Assembly (NCBI GenBank): GCA_002943765.1
Contig: PQWQ01000005.1
Span: 2,465,501-2,529,500 of the forward strand
Direction of reading: 5' to 3'
DNA length: 64,000 nucleotides
DNA from: Psoroptes ovis
Taxonomy: Eukaryota > Arthropoda > Arachnida > Sarcoptiformes > Psoroptidae
Made by a program: the position numbers and the translations under genes. The notes under the pieces were generated by a model that worked only from the letters and a program-made list of their open reading frames with translations, ran no database searches and was not told the origin of the DNA. Positions 36,328-47,406 of the stretch are shown here, in pieces (the stretch's first letter is position 1; each line of letters opens with the position of its first letter).

Positions 36328-38271
36328 TCAGTGATGAAAATTTTTAAGATAAAAATTTGATATTATTATGAATGTTGTTACATAAATCAATATCATCTGT
36401 GATCAGAAAAAAAATTAAAAAAACAATTTTTTATAAAATTCAAAATTATTAAAATGATTTTGAAAAATTATCTAACAATCATTTTTGTGTATTTTCCGGG
36501 ATTCATTCGCCTGGAATAAGCGAAAACAATAAACTTTGCCTTCGCTTTTTGATAGAGAATGATAGGCGAATTCGAACTATCGGCAAGAATTCAGAATGGA
36601 TTTGATTATAGAAAATGAATAAATAAACAAACCTTTGATAATGTTTTAAATGTAATGCTGCCAAGATAATCGAATGTAAAACAATATTGTTCACCTTTCA
36701 ATAGATAATAATAAAGATTTGAATATTTCAATTTCAGCCGTATATTTGTTTTTGTTATGAATATTATTATATGTGATAAATAATATTTAATATATTCTAA
36801 ATATATAACAACCATTGCTAATGATAATGGAAATATAATGAAACAAATTGTATTCATGGTCAATATACTAAAATAGATGAATCGTAGAAAAAAATTTAAA
36901 CGACCAAATATTAATAAACATAATAACATAACATTTAATGGTAAACAAAAAATTAATGCATCACAATATGAATGGCTCCATATTTCATTATCTGTTTTCA
37001 ATATGTTCGATGTCAAACGAATATGTTCATTTATATTCAATTGTGATTGCCAATAATATAAATTATGTTTTATGTTTTTATCATGAATAATGCCATTATT
37101 ATTATTTCTATGAGTAAAATTATTGTTTGGAATATTTTTTCGTCGAATATGTCCGATTAAATGTATGAATTTTTTGTTTAAATTTCTGAAACAAAAACAA
37201 TACATCATTGCTGTTATTGTTGTTATGTGTAATGTTAACAATGTTATTTGCAAATAAATCATTGCACAATCAAATATTAAAATTGTTTCGAATACAAACA
37301 ATGACCATTGTATGATGTTTAAATTAAATTCTATTTTCTGGAATTCATTGATGAAAAAAATCGTTGCACCAACATATAATAAAACTATTAAGCGAATAAT
37401 TCAAATGGACAAAATGAGAATCAATGATAAGGAAATTATTCAAAATTTTTGTTGCAATTTTTACCGAATATAATGTGAATGATTAAATTGAATTTTTCTT
37501 GCAAAATCATATGAATTATCAGATAAATACGCTCACGTTTTGATGCTTTTGGAAAGAATTTCATCGTATTCCCACGAAATGAACAGCGATGAAATTGATC
37601 CATTTCAATCCAAGATTCAAACCATGCTCGAAACAAGTAAAATTTTTCGAAGAATATCATTGAAAATTTCGATACATATCGAATATTTTGATTAAAATTA
37701 ATTCTCAAATATTTCCATTGCCTTTTTTCGATTGCTCTCTTAATCTGATCATTGTATTAGGTTGTCCCATAAGTTCTTGCCGTTTTTTAAATTTTTTTTT
37801 CATTCGAAAAACGGCAAGAACTTATGGGACAACCTATTATTTATTTCGATGTTTGAAATAATGTTCATAATTGATGACCATTAAATCATTTAATACTTGG
37901 TATGTTAATTTTTTATCAAAATTTTTTTCCTTGACAATCTTATCAGAGTGATAATATGCTTTTGTACCGATAAATATTATTGTAAATGATAAGAATAATA
38001 ACAGGAAAAAAAATTGATCAAATGATTCTTGATCTAGATTATAATATTTGTAAAAATAATCATAATCAGAATATTTGATGAATATGTTTGGAAAATTATG
38101 CACAATAATAAATATGATTGATCGCATTATATATAATTCAATTATGATCAATTCATATTTGTATAATTTTTTCAATTTTAGATTAATATCTTTGAATTGT
38201 TCAAAATGATGATAATAATTATATAATTGTTTTATTTGTCCATAACTAAATTGATCAAAACGCGGATACAT
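36328..38271 (-). pseudogene. GRL10: chemoreceptor-like gene with MITE in exon 1
   Basis: Exon 1 is 37465-38271 including an 81-bp MITE plus 2-bp target copy, exon 2 36633-37384 and exon 3 36328-36396, with introns of 80 and 236 bp. Removing 83 bp leaves 724 nt, the standard exon 1 length, so the insertion is the only visible defect. It shifts the frame after the HYFKHRNK segment. Conserved blocks flank it on both sides (LNDLMVINYEHYFKHRNK upstream, FRAWFESWIEMDQFHRCS downstream). Unless the MITE is spliced out, the product would be cut near residue 144 of about 514. Confidence 0.88.
37757..37837. mobile_element. mariner-type MITE (81 bp) in GRL10 exon 1
   Basis: Almost the whole element is a palindrome with arms of about 33 bp, starting TTAGGTTGTCCCATAAGTTC, flanked by TA on both sides (37755-37756, 37838-37839). 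The arms match over nearly their full length, with the outermost base mismatched. The ends recall mariner elements with GGTTGTCCC termini, different from the full mariner at 18.2 kb. Confidence 0.88.
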
Positions 38272-38881
38272 TTTTTTTTGTTTTCACTTTTTGTTCAATA
38301 TCATTTATTGAAATTTAATGGTCGACTGATTATTACCATGGTTTTGCAAAAGTCATCGTTAGATCTCAATAATCATTGCATTTTCAATTGCATTCCATAA
38401 TACTGCGCTTTTCCATGAATAGTTGAATCATTAAAATGGAATGGAATTTATTTGAAGGAAAATTTTTCAAAATTCATTAAATTTTCGAAAAAAAATTTCA
38501 ATAATTCATTTAATGATTATATTTTTTTGGAAATGAATGCTTAATTATATTTTGTTTTAGATTTTTATTTTCTTTCAACTTACTCCCAAAATTTCAAATT
38601 CTATATGGCAAACATTATTAATAATTATCAATTTCCAATCAATAATAATAATAATGATGAATGAATTGTTGTGTGACGAGCTGAAGTTTCTAATATAATT
38701 TGATTTAGATTTTAATGCGAAAAAATTTCGGTTTGACATTATTTTTTCTCAATTGTCATTTTTTAGTCAAGCTCATTTTGGAATGTTTCGACAAAAATAA
38801 GTAATTCAAGTCATGTTAAAAGGATTAAATTTTGACCTCATAAAAATGCATGGTTCAACCACTGATTCCTATTCCATTTGT
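38272..38881. other. upstream flank of GRL10
   Basis: No gene. Counterpart of 35484-36124 in the tandem duplication. AT-rich, with an (AAT)n tract near 38640. Confidence 0.5.
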
Positions 38882-40717
38882 TCAATGGCGAAAATGCTTA
38901 AGATAAAAATTAGATAACATTATAAATGTTGTAAAATATGCTAAAGATATCTGATAAAAGGATTAAAATAAAAAAAACAAATTATAAAACAAATGGAACA
39001 AAATGATAATGACAAACCTTTGATATTGTTTTAAGTGAAACACTGCCTAAAAATCCAAATGTAAAACAATATTGTTCACCTTTCAATAGATAATGATAAA
39101 GATTTGAATATTTCAATTTTATTCGTATATTAGTAGTGAATATGATTATTTTTGGTAAATAGTGTTTAATATAATCAATGTAGATGATAATGAATGATAA
39201 TGAAAATGCTACTATTGAAGTAGAAAATGTATGGATAATTAAAACAAGTGAATATAACGATTTGTGATATAAACTTGAATAACCAAATGTTAATAAGCAA
39301 AGTAATAGTACATTCAATATTAAACTAACTATCATTCCTTTACATAATGCAACACTCCATGTTTCATTATTCATTTTGATTATATGTGATGATAAACGTA
39401 TATGTTCATTATGAATGTATTGTAAATGCCAATTACATAATTTTCCTTCCACTTGTTTTTTATTTTTTATAGCATTATTATGACAATATTCATAAATACC
39501 AAGTATATGATTAAATTTAAAATTAATTTCAATACTATTGACTAATTTTGATAATTTTTGAATTAAATTTTTGAAATGAGAACAATAAATGATTGACATC
39601 ATTTTTGCTGCATGCATTGTTAATAATGTTATTTGTAAACAATTCATTGCACAATTGAACACTAATATCGTATCGATTAGTACGATTGACCATTGAATCA
39701 TATTCAAATTATATTTTTTTCGAAATTCATCAAAAAAATTAAGGAAAATACCTGTATAAACAATTGCTTTGAATTATATTTTTACAATTATTATATTTTC
39801 TTAAAAAAATAAATAAAAAATTTACCAATTAAAATATGCATCATAAAAATAATTTTTTTCAGGACAATCATGTATATTATCAGATAAACACGTACACGTA
39901 TAGTTGCTTTGGTGAAAAATTTCATTGGATTTTCGCGGAATGAGCACCGATGAAATTTTTCCATTTTAATCCAAGATTGAAACCATGCACGAAACCAATA
40001 AAATTTTTCATAAAAAATCATCAAAAACTTATCGATCAATCCATTGTTTTGGCCGAATTTCTTTCTTAAATATTTTAATTGTTTTTGTTTGATTGACTTT
40101 TCAATTACATCATAATTTTTTTGTTGATTCAAATAATATTCATAATTATTGACCATTAGGTCATTCAATATTTTGGATGTTAATTCTTTGTCCAATCCAA
40201 CATCATTATCAAATCTATCATCAAAATGATGAAATGCATCAAAACCAACTAACGAATATATAAATGCCAATAATAATAAAATGAAAAAAAATTCATCATA
40301 TGATCTATGATCACTAATGAAATATCTCAGAATACTATCGAATTCATAATATAATGGAAATAAGTGAATATTATTTTTATTTAACTGATAAACCATTATT
40401 ATATCAATAATTATTCGTATAGCATAATATTTGAAAATAATCGATTCAATTTTAAATAATAATCGTAATTTACAGTTCAACTCATTATATTGGTTATTTT
40501 CAGTGCCGGTCCGAGGTTTTTTTTGGGTGCGTGCGAAAATCAGCCGGCGCCTCAGCATATTTTGTTACCCCAATTGGGTAAGCCATTTACGAAAAGACCC
40601 CAGCATACGTCAGTTGCGCATTGACACGTTGGCTGCCCAACGCATTTTTCGTGGCTGCACGTTGGCGCCCAGATGGATATCTTGAGATGCGCTCAACGTA
40701 TCTTCATAAAACTAGCG

Positions 40718-40875
40718 CAGTCATTATCAACCAGTGTTCCGCTAGATTTCAAAAGTGTGCGGCCAAATTTCGGAAATCCAACTCATTCCTTTACTTGGTG
40801 TGTCGCAAGATTTTGGAAATAAAGGCTTTTCCTTTTTTCAGTGTGCCGCAGAGAAAAAAAGGTTGAGAATGACTG
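40718..40875. mobile_element. hAT-type MITE nested in the hAT (source copy)
   Basis: Counterpart of 30563-30720 with the same ends and the same 8-bp duplication, read in the opposite orientation. Confidence 0.85.
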
Positions 40876-41820
40876 AACTAGCGTAAATGAATAGCGGAGA
40901 CTTGAAAATGATCATTTATCTATTTTTCTCAGAAAGGGTTATTTTTAGCTTTAACTGTCCTTTGAAAAGATAAAAATTATTAATTCTAATTTTGATTCAT
41001 TTTTCATACCTATTCAGTCATTTTGTAATGATTTTCATTCTAAAAATTCATCAGAATTTTCATCCAAGATAATTTTATAATTTTTTCACGTGGCAGCCTG
41101 CCGGTCACCGTCGACCCCCATGGTAGCCAACGTGTCAATTATATGCAAATGAGACAAATTAATTTATTTTCACCGCTCTGACCAACATGGATTGACATCA
41201 AATTATACCTAATTCAATTTATTCAAATATGTTTAATGAAATATTTAGAAAATTTTATTTAATTATCCTATGTCAATGATGATTTATTATCAATTAATAA
41301 ACTCTAAAATTGCAAAAATAAATTCGGAATCAGACTTCTTTTTCGTGGTACGATTTTGTACTCAAAAGTCGTTGATGCTGTACACGTCATCTGCCGCGAT
41401 GGTCACCAGTGACCAGTAGGCTCTCACGTGACATAATTTTAAAATTGGATTAGCTAAAAACCCTAATGAATTTTTAAAATGAAAATCCCTATTAAATGAT
41501 TGAATGAGTTGGAAAAAAAGACAATAATACTTTAAAATTTTCATATTTCCAGAGGGGAGTAATAGCCTAAAATTATCAGATCGAAAAAAGTGGAATAATG
41601 ATCAATTTTAAGTCTGCGCTATTTATTTATGCTGGTTTGATGAAGATACGCTAAGCGCATCTCAAAAAATCGCTCTTAGCGCGGTGGACAAAGCATGTAA
41701 AATTTGCTTGGCAAAAAATGTTAATTAAAAAAAATTGTCAGTAAGTTTTTTTTTTCGGGAAAGCTTATGCTACACAGGGAGATTTCTCACAGGTTCAATA
41801 AAAATTCACAATAAAATTAA

Positions 41821-41978
41821 CTCTTTGCACTCGAGCGCTAGGTCTCACTCACCACAAGATGTGATGCAGCAACTCTATAGGCGCCCCTCAGCCACAATTT
41901 TGTATGATCATTTGACATGAAAGTGAAAATTGTCGAGCTACTGGCTCGCTTGCGCTGTAACTGCCTCGAGTGCTAAGG
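41821..41978. mobile_element. piggyBac-like MITE nested in the hAT (source copy)
   Basis: Counterpart of 29460-29617, flanked by TTAA at 41817-41820 and 41979-41982. Confidence 0.7.
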
Positions 41979-42222
41979 TTAATAACTACAAAAAATTTAT
42001 TATGAGACCCTTCATTTTCTTTCAAAATAATAGAATTAATTGGAAAAGAATCATTCCTGATTTTAATTTTGAAACCTAGGCGCCCTTTTCTGGTCGTGAG
42101 CGCCTTCCGCCTGCGTGCCTCGCACACTTTCGCACCCGCGTCGGACCGGCCCTGGTTATTTTGATGATAATAATTGTACAATTGTTTAACAATACCATGG
42201 CTTGTATACAACAAATTTTAAA

Positions 42223-43275
42223 ATGTCAAATTTTTCTAAAAACGTTGAATTGGCCCAAAAATGGACCAAGTATTTGGACGATCTGTCAAACCTCCATGGT
42301 AATACCAACATCAGCAAATACAAACAAGACCTGGCTACATGTTCGGTATTTATTCAATCGTTGATAACATCAGCCCAAGCTGAAATATCAGATTTAAAAA
42401 AATTATCCAACATACAACAATCATCTTCATCAAGCAATAAACCAATCAGTTATTCTGCCATCGTCAAAAATGAAACTGCTACACGTAAACCTACCGAACA
42501 TGTTTGCATTGTCGAACCTGATAATGATCGTATTATTGATTCTAAACAAACTTTGTCATGTTTGAAAGGAGCATTGACAAGCAATTGTATTGCCACCAAA
42601 GGAATAAAACTTACAAAAGTTATTCCAATCAGGAATAAAAAACTTATTGTCAAATGTCAAGACAAAAAAGATTGTCTTAAATTAAAAGAAGAAGTCTGTA
42701 ATCTGAAATGTGGCTTAAAAGTTAATATCCCATTGAAAAAAAATCCGACCTTCCAGGTCCTAGGAATAGAACTGGACGTTGACGACGATCAGGTATTGAA
42801 TTATATTGTACAACAAAACAATGATATTAAAACATTACTGGATGACGACAAACAAATATTGAAAAGAGTACGCACCAAAAGAGATCGTGTTGGTACTAAA
42901 TACATGATATTTGAAGCATCTCCTTTGATATGGCAAAAATGTATTGATATTGGTCACCTGTTCATCGGCTACAAATGCTGTACTGTTAAAGATTATTTAT
43001 CTGTTACACAATGTCTACAATGCCTTCGTTTTGGACACCCGATGAAATATTGTAAAAATAAACCAGTTTGTGGCAAATGCAACGGTGAACACCTTTCAAG
43101 TTCATGTTCAGCATCAACTTCAACATCAAATCCAGTCTGTTCAAATTGCGTCTACCGAAACAACATCAACCCACATAAAGTGGTCTGCATCAAACATTCG
43201 GTGTTTGATAAAAATTGCAACGAATACAAAATTGCTGTAGAACGCACAAAATCCAATATAGATTATGGATACTAG
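42223..43275 (+). CDS. LINE ORF1 (gag-like nucleic-acid-binding protein)
   Basis: 350 residues from ATG 42223. The central part recalls an RRM-like gag region (KVIPIRNKKLIVKC, FQVLGIELDVDDDQVL). The C-terminal part has knuckles CLQCLRFGHPMKYC and CGKCNGEHLSSSC, then a third cysteine cluster CSNCVYRN. Such proteins coat LINE RNA and escort it to the nucleus. The TAG stop overlaps the start of ORF2 by 11 bp (ATG at 43265), a typical coupled arrangement. No break is seen. Confidence 0.85.
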   Translation: MSNFSKNVELAQKWTKYLDDLSNLHGNTNISKYKQDLATCSVFIQSLITSAQAEISDLKKLSNIQQSSSSSNKPISYSAIVKNETATRKPTEHVCIVEPDNDRIIDSKQTLSCLKGALTSNCIATKGIKLTKVIPIRNKKLIVKCQDKKDCLKLKEEVCNLKCGLKVNIPLKKNPTFQVLGIELDVDDDQVLNYIVQQNNDIKTLLDDDKQILKRVRTKRDRVGTKYMIFEASPLIWQKCIDIGHLFIGYKCCTVKDYLSVTQCLQCLRFGHPMKYCKNKPVCGKCNGEHLSSSCSASTSTSNPVCSNCVYRNNINPHKVVCIKHSVFDKNCNEYKIAVERTKSNIDYGY

Positions 43276-46200
43276 TGAATCAAATATCAAAATCCTGACC
43301 CAAAACTTACAACACAGTCACAAGTCAACACTGATGTTCACGGCAAATGCCGCTCTATTAAACTCATCGTTATTTTGCATCCAGGAGCCACATGTTTCAT
43401 CGACTATAACAGGCTTTCCTGAATTTAATAGTGTCTACCATCCGGATAGCCCAAAATGTGCAATCGTTACATCTTATGAGCTTTTCAAAATAGATCAATT
43501 CACAAACCCGAATTGCACTTGCTGCTTAGTGAATTGCTCTTTACCATTCATATTATGTTCGGTGTATTTTTCCAAAAATGAAGAAATCTCCACATTTATG
43601 AATCACCTTGAAAACATCGAACAATTGGTCATATCATATTCCGAATATCCTATTATAATCACTGGCGACTTCAACAGTCATAATCGGGTTTGGGTGGGAA
43701 CATAAACGATGAACGTGGACATATTATTTTAGATCTCACATGTCGCCAGAATTTGGTAATTCTTAATGATGGTTCAATGACGTTTGATAATAGTCGATAT
43801 CAGAGTGCTATTGATTTAACTTTAGTTAATCAACATGCAATCAACCATGTTTCAAATTGGCGCGTAGAAAGCCTGGCTTCTGGCTCAGATCATAACTTGA
43901 TATCGTTTTCCTTTTCTTCATATATTCCGGTTAAATCACATTATCTAACCAGAAAATATCACACGAAATGTATTGATTGGTCTGAATTTAATAGAAGAAT
44001 CATCAGCTTATCTAAATTTAATGTGAACGTTTCTCATCTCAATTCTAAAAATGATATTGAAAATTTTGTCGACGATTTAACATCCGCTATTATAGAAATT
44101 AGTGATGAATGTTTACCGAAATTGAATACCAATTTTTCTAAACCAAAGATCTCAAATGAATTGAAAGCTAAATTAATATTGTTAAAAAATCTAAGAAGAA
44201 GATTTCAACGTCAACGCTGTTCTTTGAATCGTGCTATATGGCGTGATAGATACATAGCTTGTGTCAAAGATTTTAAAAGTTTATTATTGAAATCAAAAAT
44301 CGACGACTGTGAGAATTTCTTCAGCCAAATAAACCGGCATGATGTTTGGAAAAAAGTATATCAACACTGTAAAAATCCAACTTCAATTAATCACAATTTA
44401 AAAACTATACAAAAAGAAGATTCTACCTGGACGATTTCTATTGATGATACAGCAACGTATCTATTGAATAAACTATTTCCTGATATCACTAATGATATTG
44501 ATTCTTCTATCCATCATCTCTACCAAAATCAATGCACGAATATAAATGATCCATCTATCACAAAAAATGAAGTAGAAATTGCTGTGAATGATGAGAAAGA
44601 CAACAAATCACCTGGTTATGATGCGATCTCAGCTAATATCATCAAACGAATTCATTTTATGTTTCCATCATTATTGCTAAATATATTCAACAAATGCTTA
44701 TTATTCGGTGTTTTTCCTAAATGTTGGAAAAAAGCTACGGTCAAACTAATTCCAAAAAATGGTAATAATAATTATAAATCTTTTCGTCCGATTTCACTAT
44801 TGCCCGTTATGGGCAAAATTCTTGAAAGTATCATCACTCGTCGTCTCCAACACTTTCTTATCACCAATCATTGTTTATCATCAAATCAATTTGGTTTTCT
44901 TCCACAAAAATCATCAATTCAAGCTCTGAACAATCTGGTCTCAAAAATTAGTGATATACGCGATAAAAATAATTTTGGATATATTGTTTCCTTAGACATT
45001 AGCGGAGCTTTTGACTCTGCTAGATCTGATTTGATATTATACAATTTAAGAAAATTTTCGTTGCCTGCAAACTTATATACTATTATTGTGGATTATTTTC
45101 GCAATCGTACAATCGAACTACCATTTTTTCATCGCTCATTTAATAAAAATGCAACAGGTGGTGTACCACAGGGTGGTAAATTATCACCATTATTATGGAA
45201 TATATTATTAGATGATCTTTTGAAAATCAATCTGCCCATTGGATGTCATTTGCAAGCCTATGCTGATGATTGTGTGTTAATCTGTGAACATCGATATGAT
45301 GAGATCGCAATTATGATGACAAATAGCATATTGAAAGTTATTTCTGATTGGGGTTCTCGAAATGGTTTATCGTTCAATCCATCCAAAAGCAAATGCATGA
45401 ACATATCGAAACGCCGAAATTCGCTTGTCACTACTGTCCACATGAACGATATTCATATTGAAATCGTCCCATGTATTAAAATACTTGGATTAATGATCGA
45501 TTCAAAATTATCATGGAACAATCATATCGATTACTTGGTATCGAAATCTATGAAATTGTTTAATTACATCAAGAAAAAATTTGGTCCTAGATGGGGTTTA
45601 TCGTATGACGTCTTACGTACTATTTACGTTCGAGCAATCGAACCGATGATAGTTTATGCCTGCCCTGTCTGGAACAGTATCTTGTCTTGCAGAACGAAAT
45701 GTAGCAAACTGTTAAGTTTGCAAAGACGTTTTGCTGTTGGTATGATTCGAGCGTCCAGAACTGTGTCACTGCAAGCATCGTTGATCATAGCTAATTTGAT
45801 TCCAATTGACTTGGTGATCAAATTACGATCAGATGTGTTCAATATAAAAAGTGATGCCTCTCTGAGGGAACGATATGAATTCCCGGTCAGGTTCGAAGAT
45901 ATGATCCATCCATCGTTGATCCAATCTTTTTTTATTGAGAGGATCGACGATGAGTTGAGATTTTGTACTAACTTTCACAGTTGTACTATTTTCACTGATG
46001 GTTCAAAGTCTGAGGACCTGGTCGGGTGTTCTTTTGTCGTTTTCAATGATGAAAATTGCATCCCCAACGTGATTCAATGCTTCCGTATGGGCGCTGGCTG
46101 TTCAGTCTTCCAGGCTGAACTTTTAGCCATTCGCAACGCATTGGTATGGATCGTTGAGAATGATATTGTTGATGTTCAAATTATAACTGACTCTATGTCA

Positions 46201-46575
46201 GCGATTTGGGCTATACACAATATCTATTCGTATAATGAACTAGTGCAGGACATTTTTCGTGTCGTGTGCAACCATCGTGGCCATATTTGTCTGAAATGGA
46301 CTAGGTCGCACTGCGGCAGCTTTGGTAATGATCTAGCTGATAGGTTTGCCAAGGTTGCTGCGGCCGACCTCTCGGATGTTTTTTACACCCGAGTGTCCAT
46401 GATGACACTATGCCAAGCGTCGAAGTTGGACATACTGAATCTTTGGAATCAGAGATGGACGGAGACTGCTGATGGCCACACGACGAAACTGTTTTTTCCA
46501 ACAGTTGGATCGCGAATATCTATCAACTTTAGTCCCGATAGGGATTTGACAAGACTGCTGACAGGGCACGGCTGA
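43265..46575 (+). pseudogene. LINE ORF2: endonuclease, RT and RNase H, one frameshift
   Basis: The frame opens ATG 43265. The endonuclease part runs NLQHS, QEPHV and IITGDFNSHNRVW, then a frame change at about 43693-43696 (consistent with a 1-bp deletion) splits off the first 141 codons; the second frame continues GGNINDERGH, then SAIDLTLV and SGSDHNLI, so the endonuclease is cut in two. RT follows: NKSPGYDAISANI, FRPISLLPVMGKILE, SLDISGAFDSA, GVPQGGKLSPLLWN and the YADD catalytic site at about 45258-45269. RNase H has FTDGSKSED, FQAELLAIRNAL, ITDSMSAI and WTRSHCGSFGNDLAD. Apart from the one shift the frame is open to TGA 46573-46575. An assembly error at the shift is possible. Confidence 0.88.
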
Positions 46576-46683
46576 TGTGACCATACGACTAACACCCTTG
46601 TGATAACGGAACAAGGGTTATCTTGCTTGTTCTCCATCATCATCATCAATACCATGGCTAAAATCATGAATTCTCAAATACAT

Positions 46684-47406
46684 TTTGTTATTTGTAGAAA
46701 AATGAAAGAATTTTTTTAATTCAAAATATTCTGATGGGAAAACAATGTGATAACTTTAATTCATCAAAGGCTAATTCACGAAAAAAATTTTCTTTACACT
46801 GAGAGCTCAAATAAACTTCATAATTTTTTTTTGCCAAGAATAACTTAAAATTATTCTTTTCGATTTGTGATAATTAATCATTTTTTGTTAATTATTAAAT
46901 TAATAAGAATAATTTCAAGTTATTCGTGACAAAAAAAAATAGAGAAAAAAAATATTTTTCTCTTTACAAAAGAATTGATCGATTCAAAATTTCATTATTA
47001 AAAAAAAAAAAAAAATTCAATTCGAATGTAAAACAAATACAATTGAAGTAATTAGGTTGCAAAATAATGTTCTAAGTTGAAAATATAAATGACAAATTGT
47101 AATAGTAATCTTGTTCATAGGTAATGATCAAGATAGTTCAAATTTTGAAAAAAAGACGGGAGAGATTTGACAGTTCAATCGAATAATTAATTTATGGCAA
47201 AAGATCATGATTGAATTATTATCATGAGTGAATAAGTAGAAAATAATGTTAATGAAGATCCGTGAGGAATTCTATTGATTGATTGATTGATCTCATTGAT
47301 TTCTATACGAATGAAATGTTCCAGAGTGTAACCCAATTTTCAGCAGTATTTTAAGATAAATTCTTTTCACAAAGATGTTCAAGCATTTCAATTTTTTTTC
47401 AATTAT
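46684..47406. other. intergenic between GRL11 and GRL12
   Basis: AT-rich with homopolymer runs; no gene, RNA or repeat that I can support. It includes the GRL11 promoter region. Confidence 0.35.

Larger units (their letters stand above)
40501..42154. mobile_element. non-autonomous hAT element, source copy (1,654 bp)
   Basis: The ends are CAGTGCCGGTCCGAGG and, inverted, CAGGGCCGGTCCGACG. Perfect 8-bp duplications GTTATTTT flank it (40493-40500, 42155-42162), lying in GRL11 exon 1. No transposase is encoded. Both target copies intact means this is an ordinary insertion. Confidence 0.95.
40501..43244. repeat. right arm of the 2,744-bp inverted duplication
   Basis: Inverse copy of 28194-30937. 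Here every junction is in its natural context (hAT within GRL11, LINE complete to its 3' end), so this arm is the source and the left arm the derived copy. The arms face each other across about 9.6 kb containing GRL8 to the 5' part of GRL11. Confidence 0.9.
42203..46647 (+). mobile_element. I-type LINE, about 4.4 kb, with ORF1 and broken ORF2
   Basis: Flanked by the 12-bp duplication AATACCATGGCT (42191-42202 and 46648-46659), so both ends are defined. The leader is only 20 bp before the ORF1 ATG, and the 3' end is a short (ATC)n tail. The order ORF1 (knuckles), then endonuclease, RT and RNase H places it in the I superfamily. It is inserted in GRL11 exon 1, opposite to the gene. Either it is full length with an unusually short leader or slightly 5'-truncated. 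Confidence 0.9.
38882..46683 (-). pseudogene. GRL11: chemoreceptor-like gene split by a hAT element and a LINE
   Basis: Exon 3 is 38882-38950 and exon 2 39018-39766. Exon 1 is in three pieces: 39826-40500, 42163-42202 and 46660-46683 (ATG at 46681-46683). The first gap is the 1,654-bp hAT with 8-bp target copies, the second the 4,445-bp LINE with a 12-bp target copy. Leaving out the insertions and one copy of each target, exon 1 is 739 nt with the usual phase 1 end, and no other stop or shift is seen in the 518-codon frame. Both insertions lie within the first 30 codons. The remaining parts show LVNNYEYY-like, FRAWFQSWIKMEKFHRCS and KLKYSNLYHYLLKGEQYC blocks. Confidence 0.9.
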
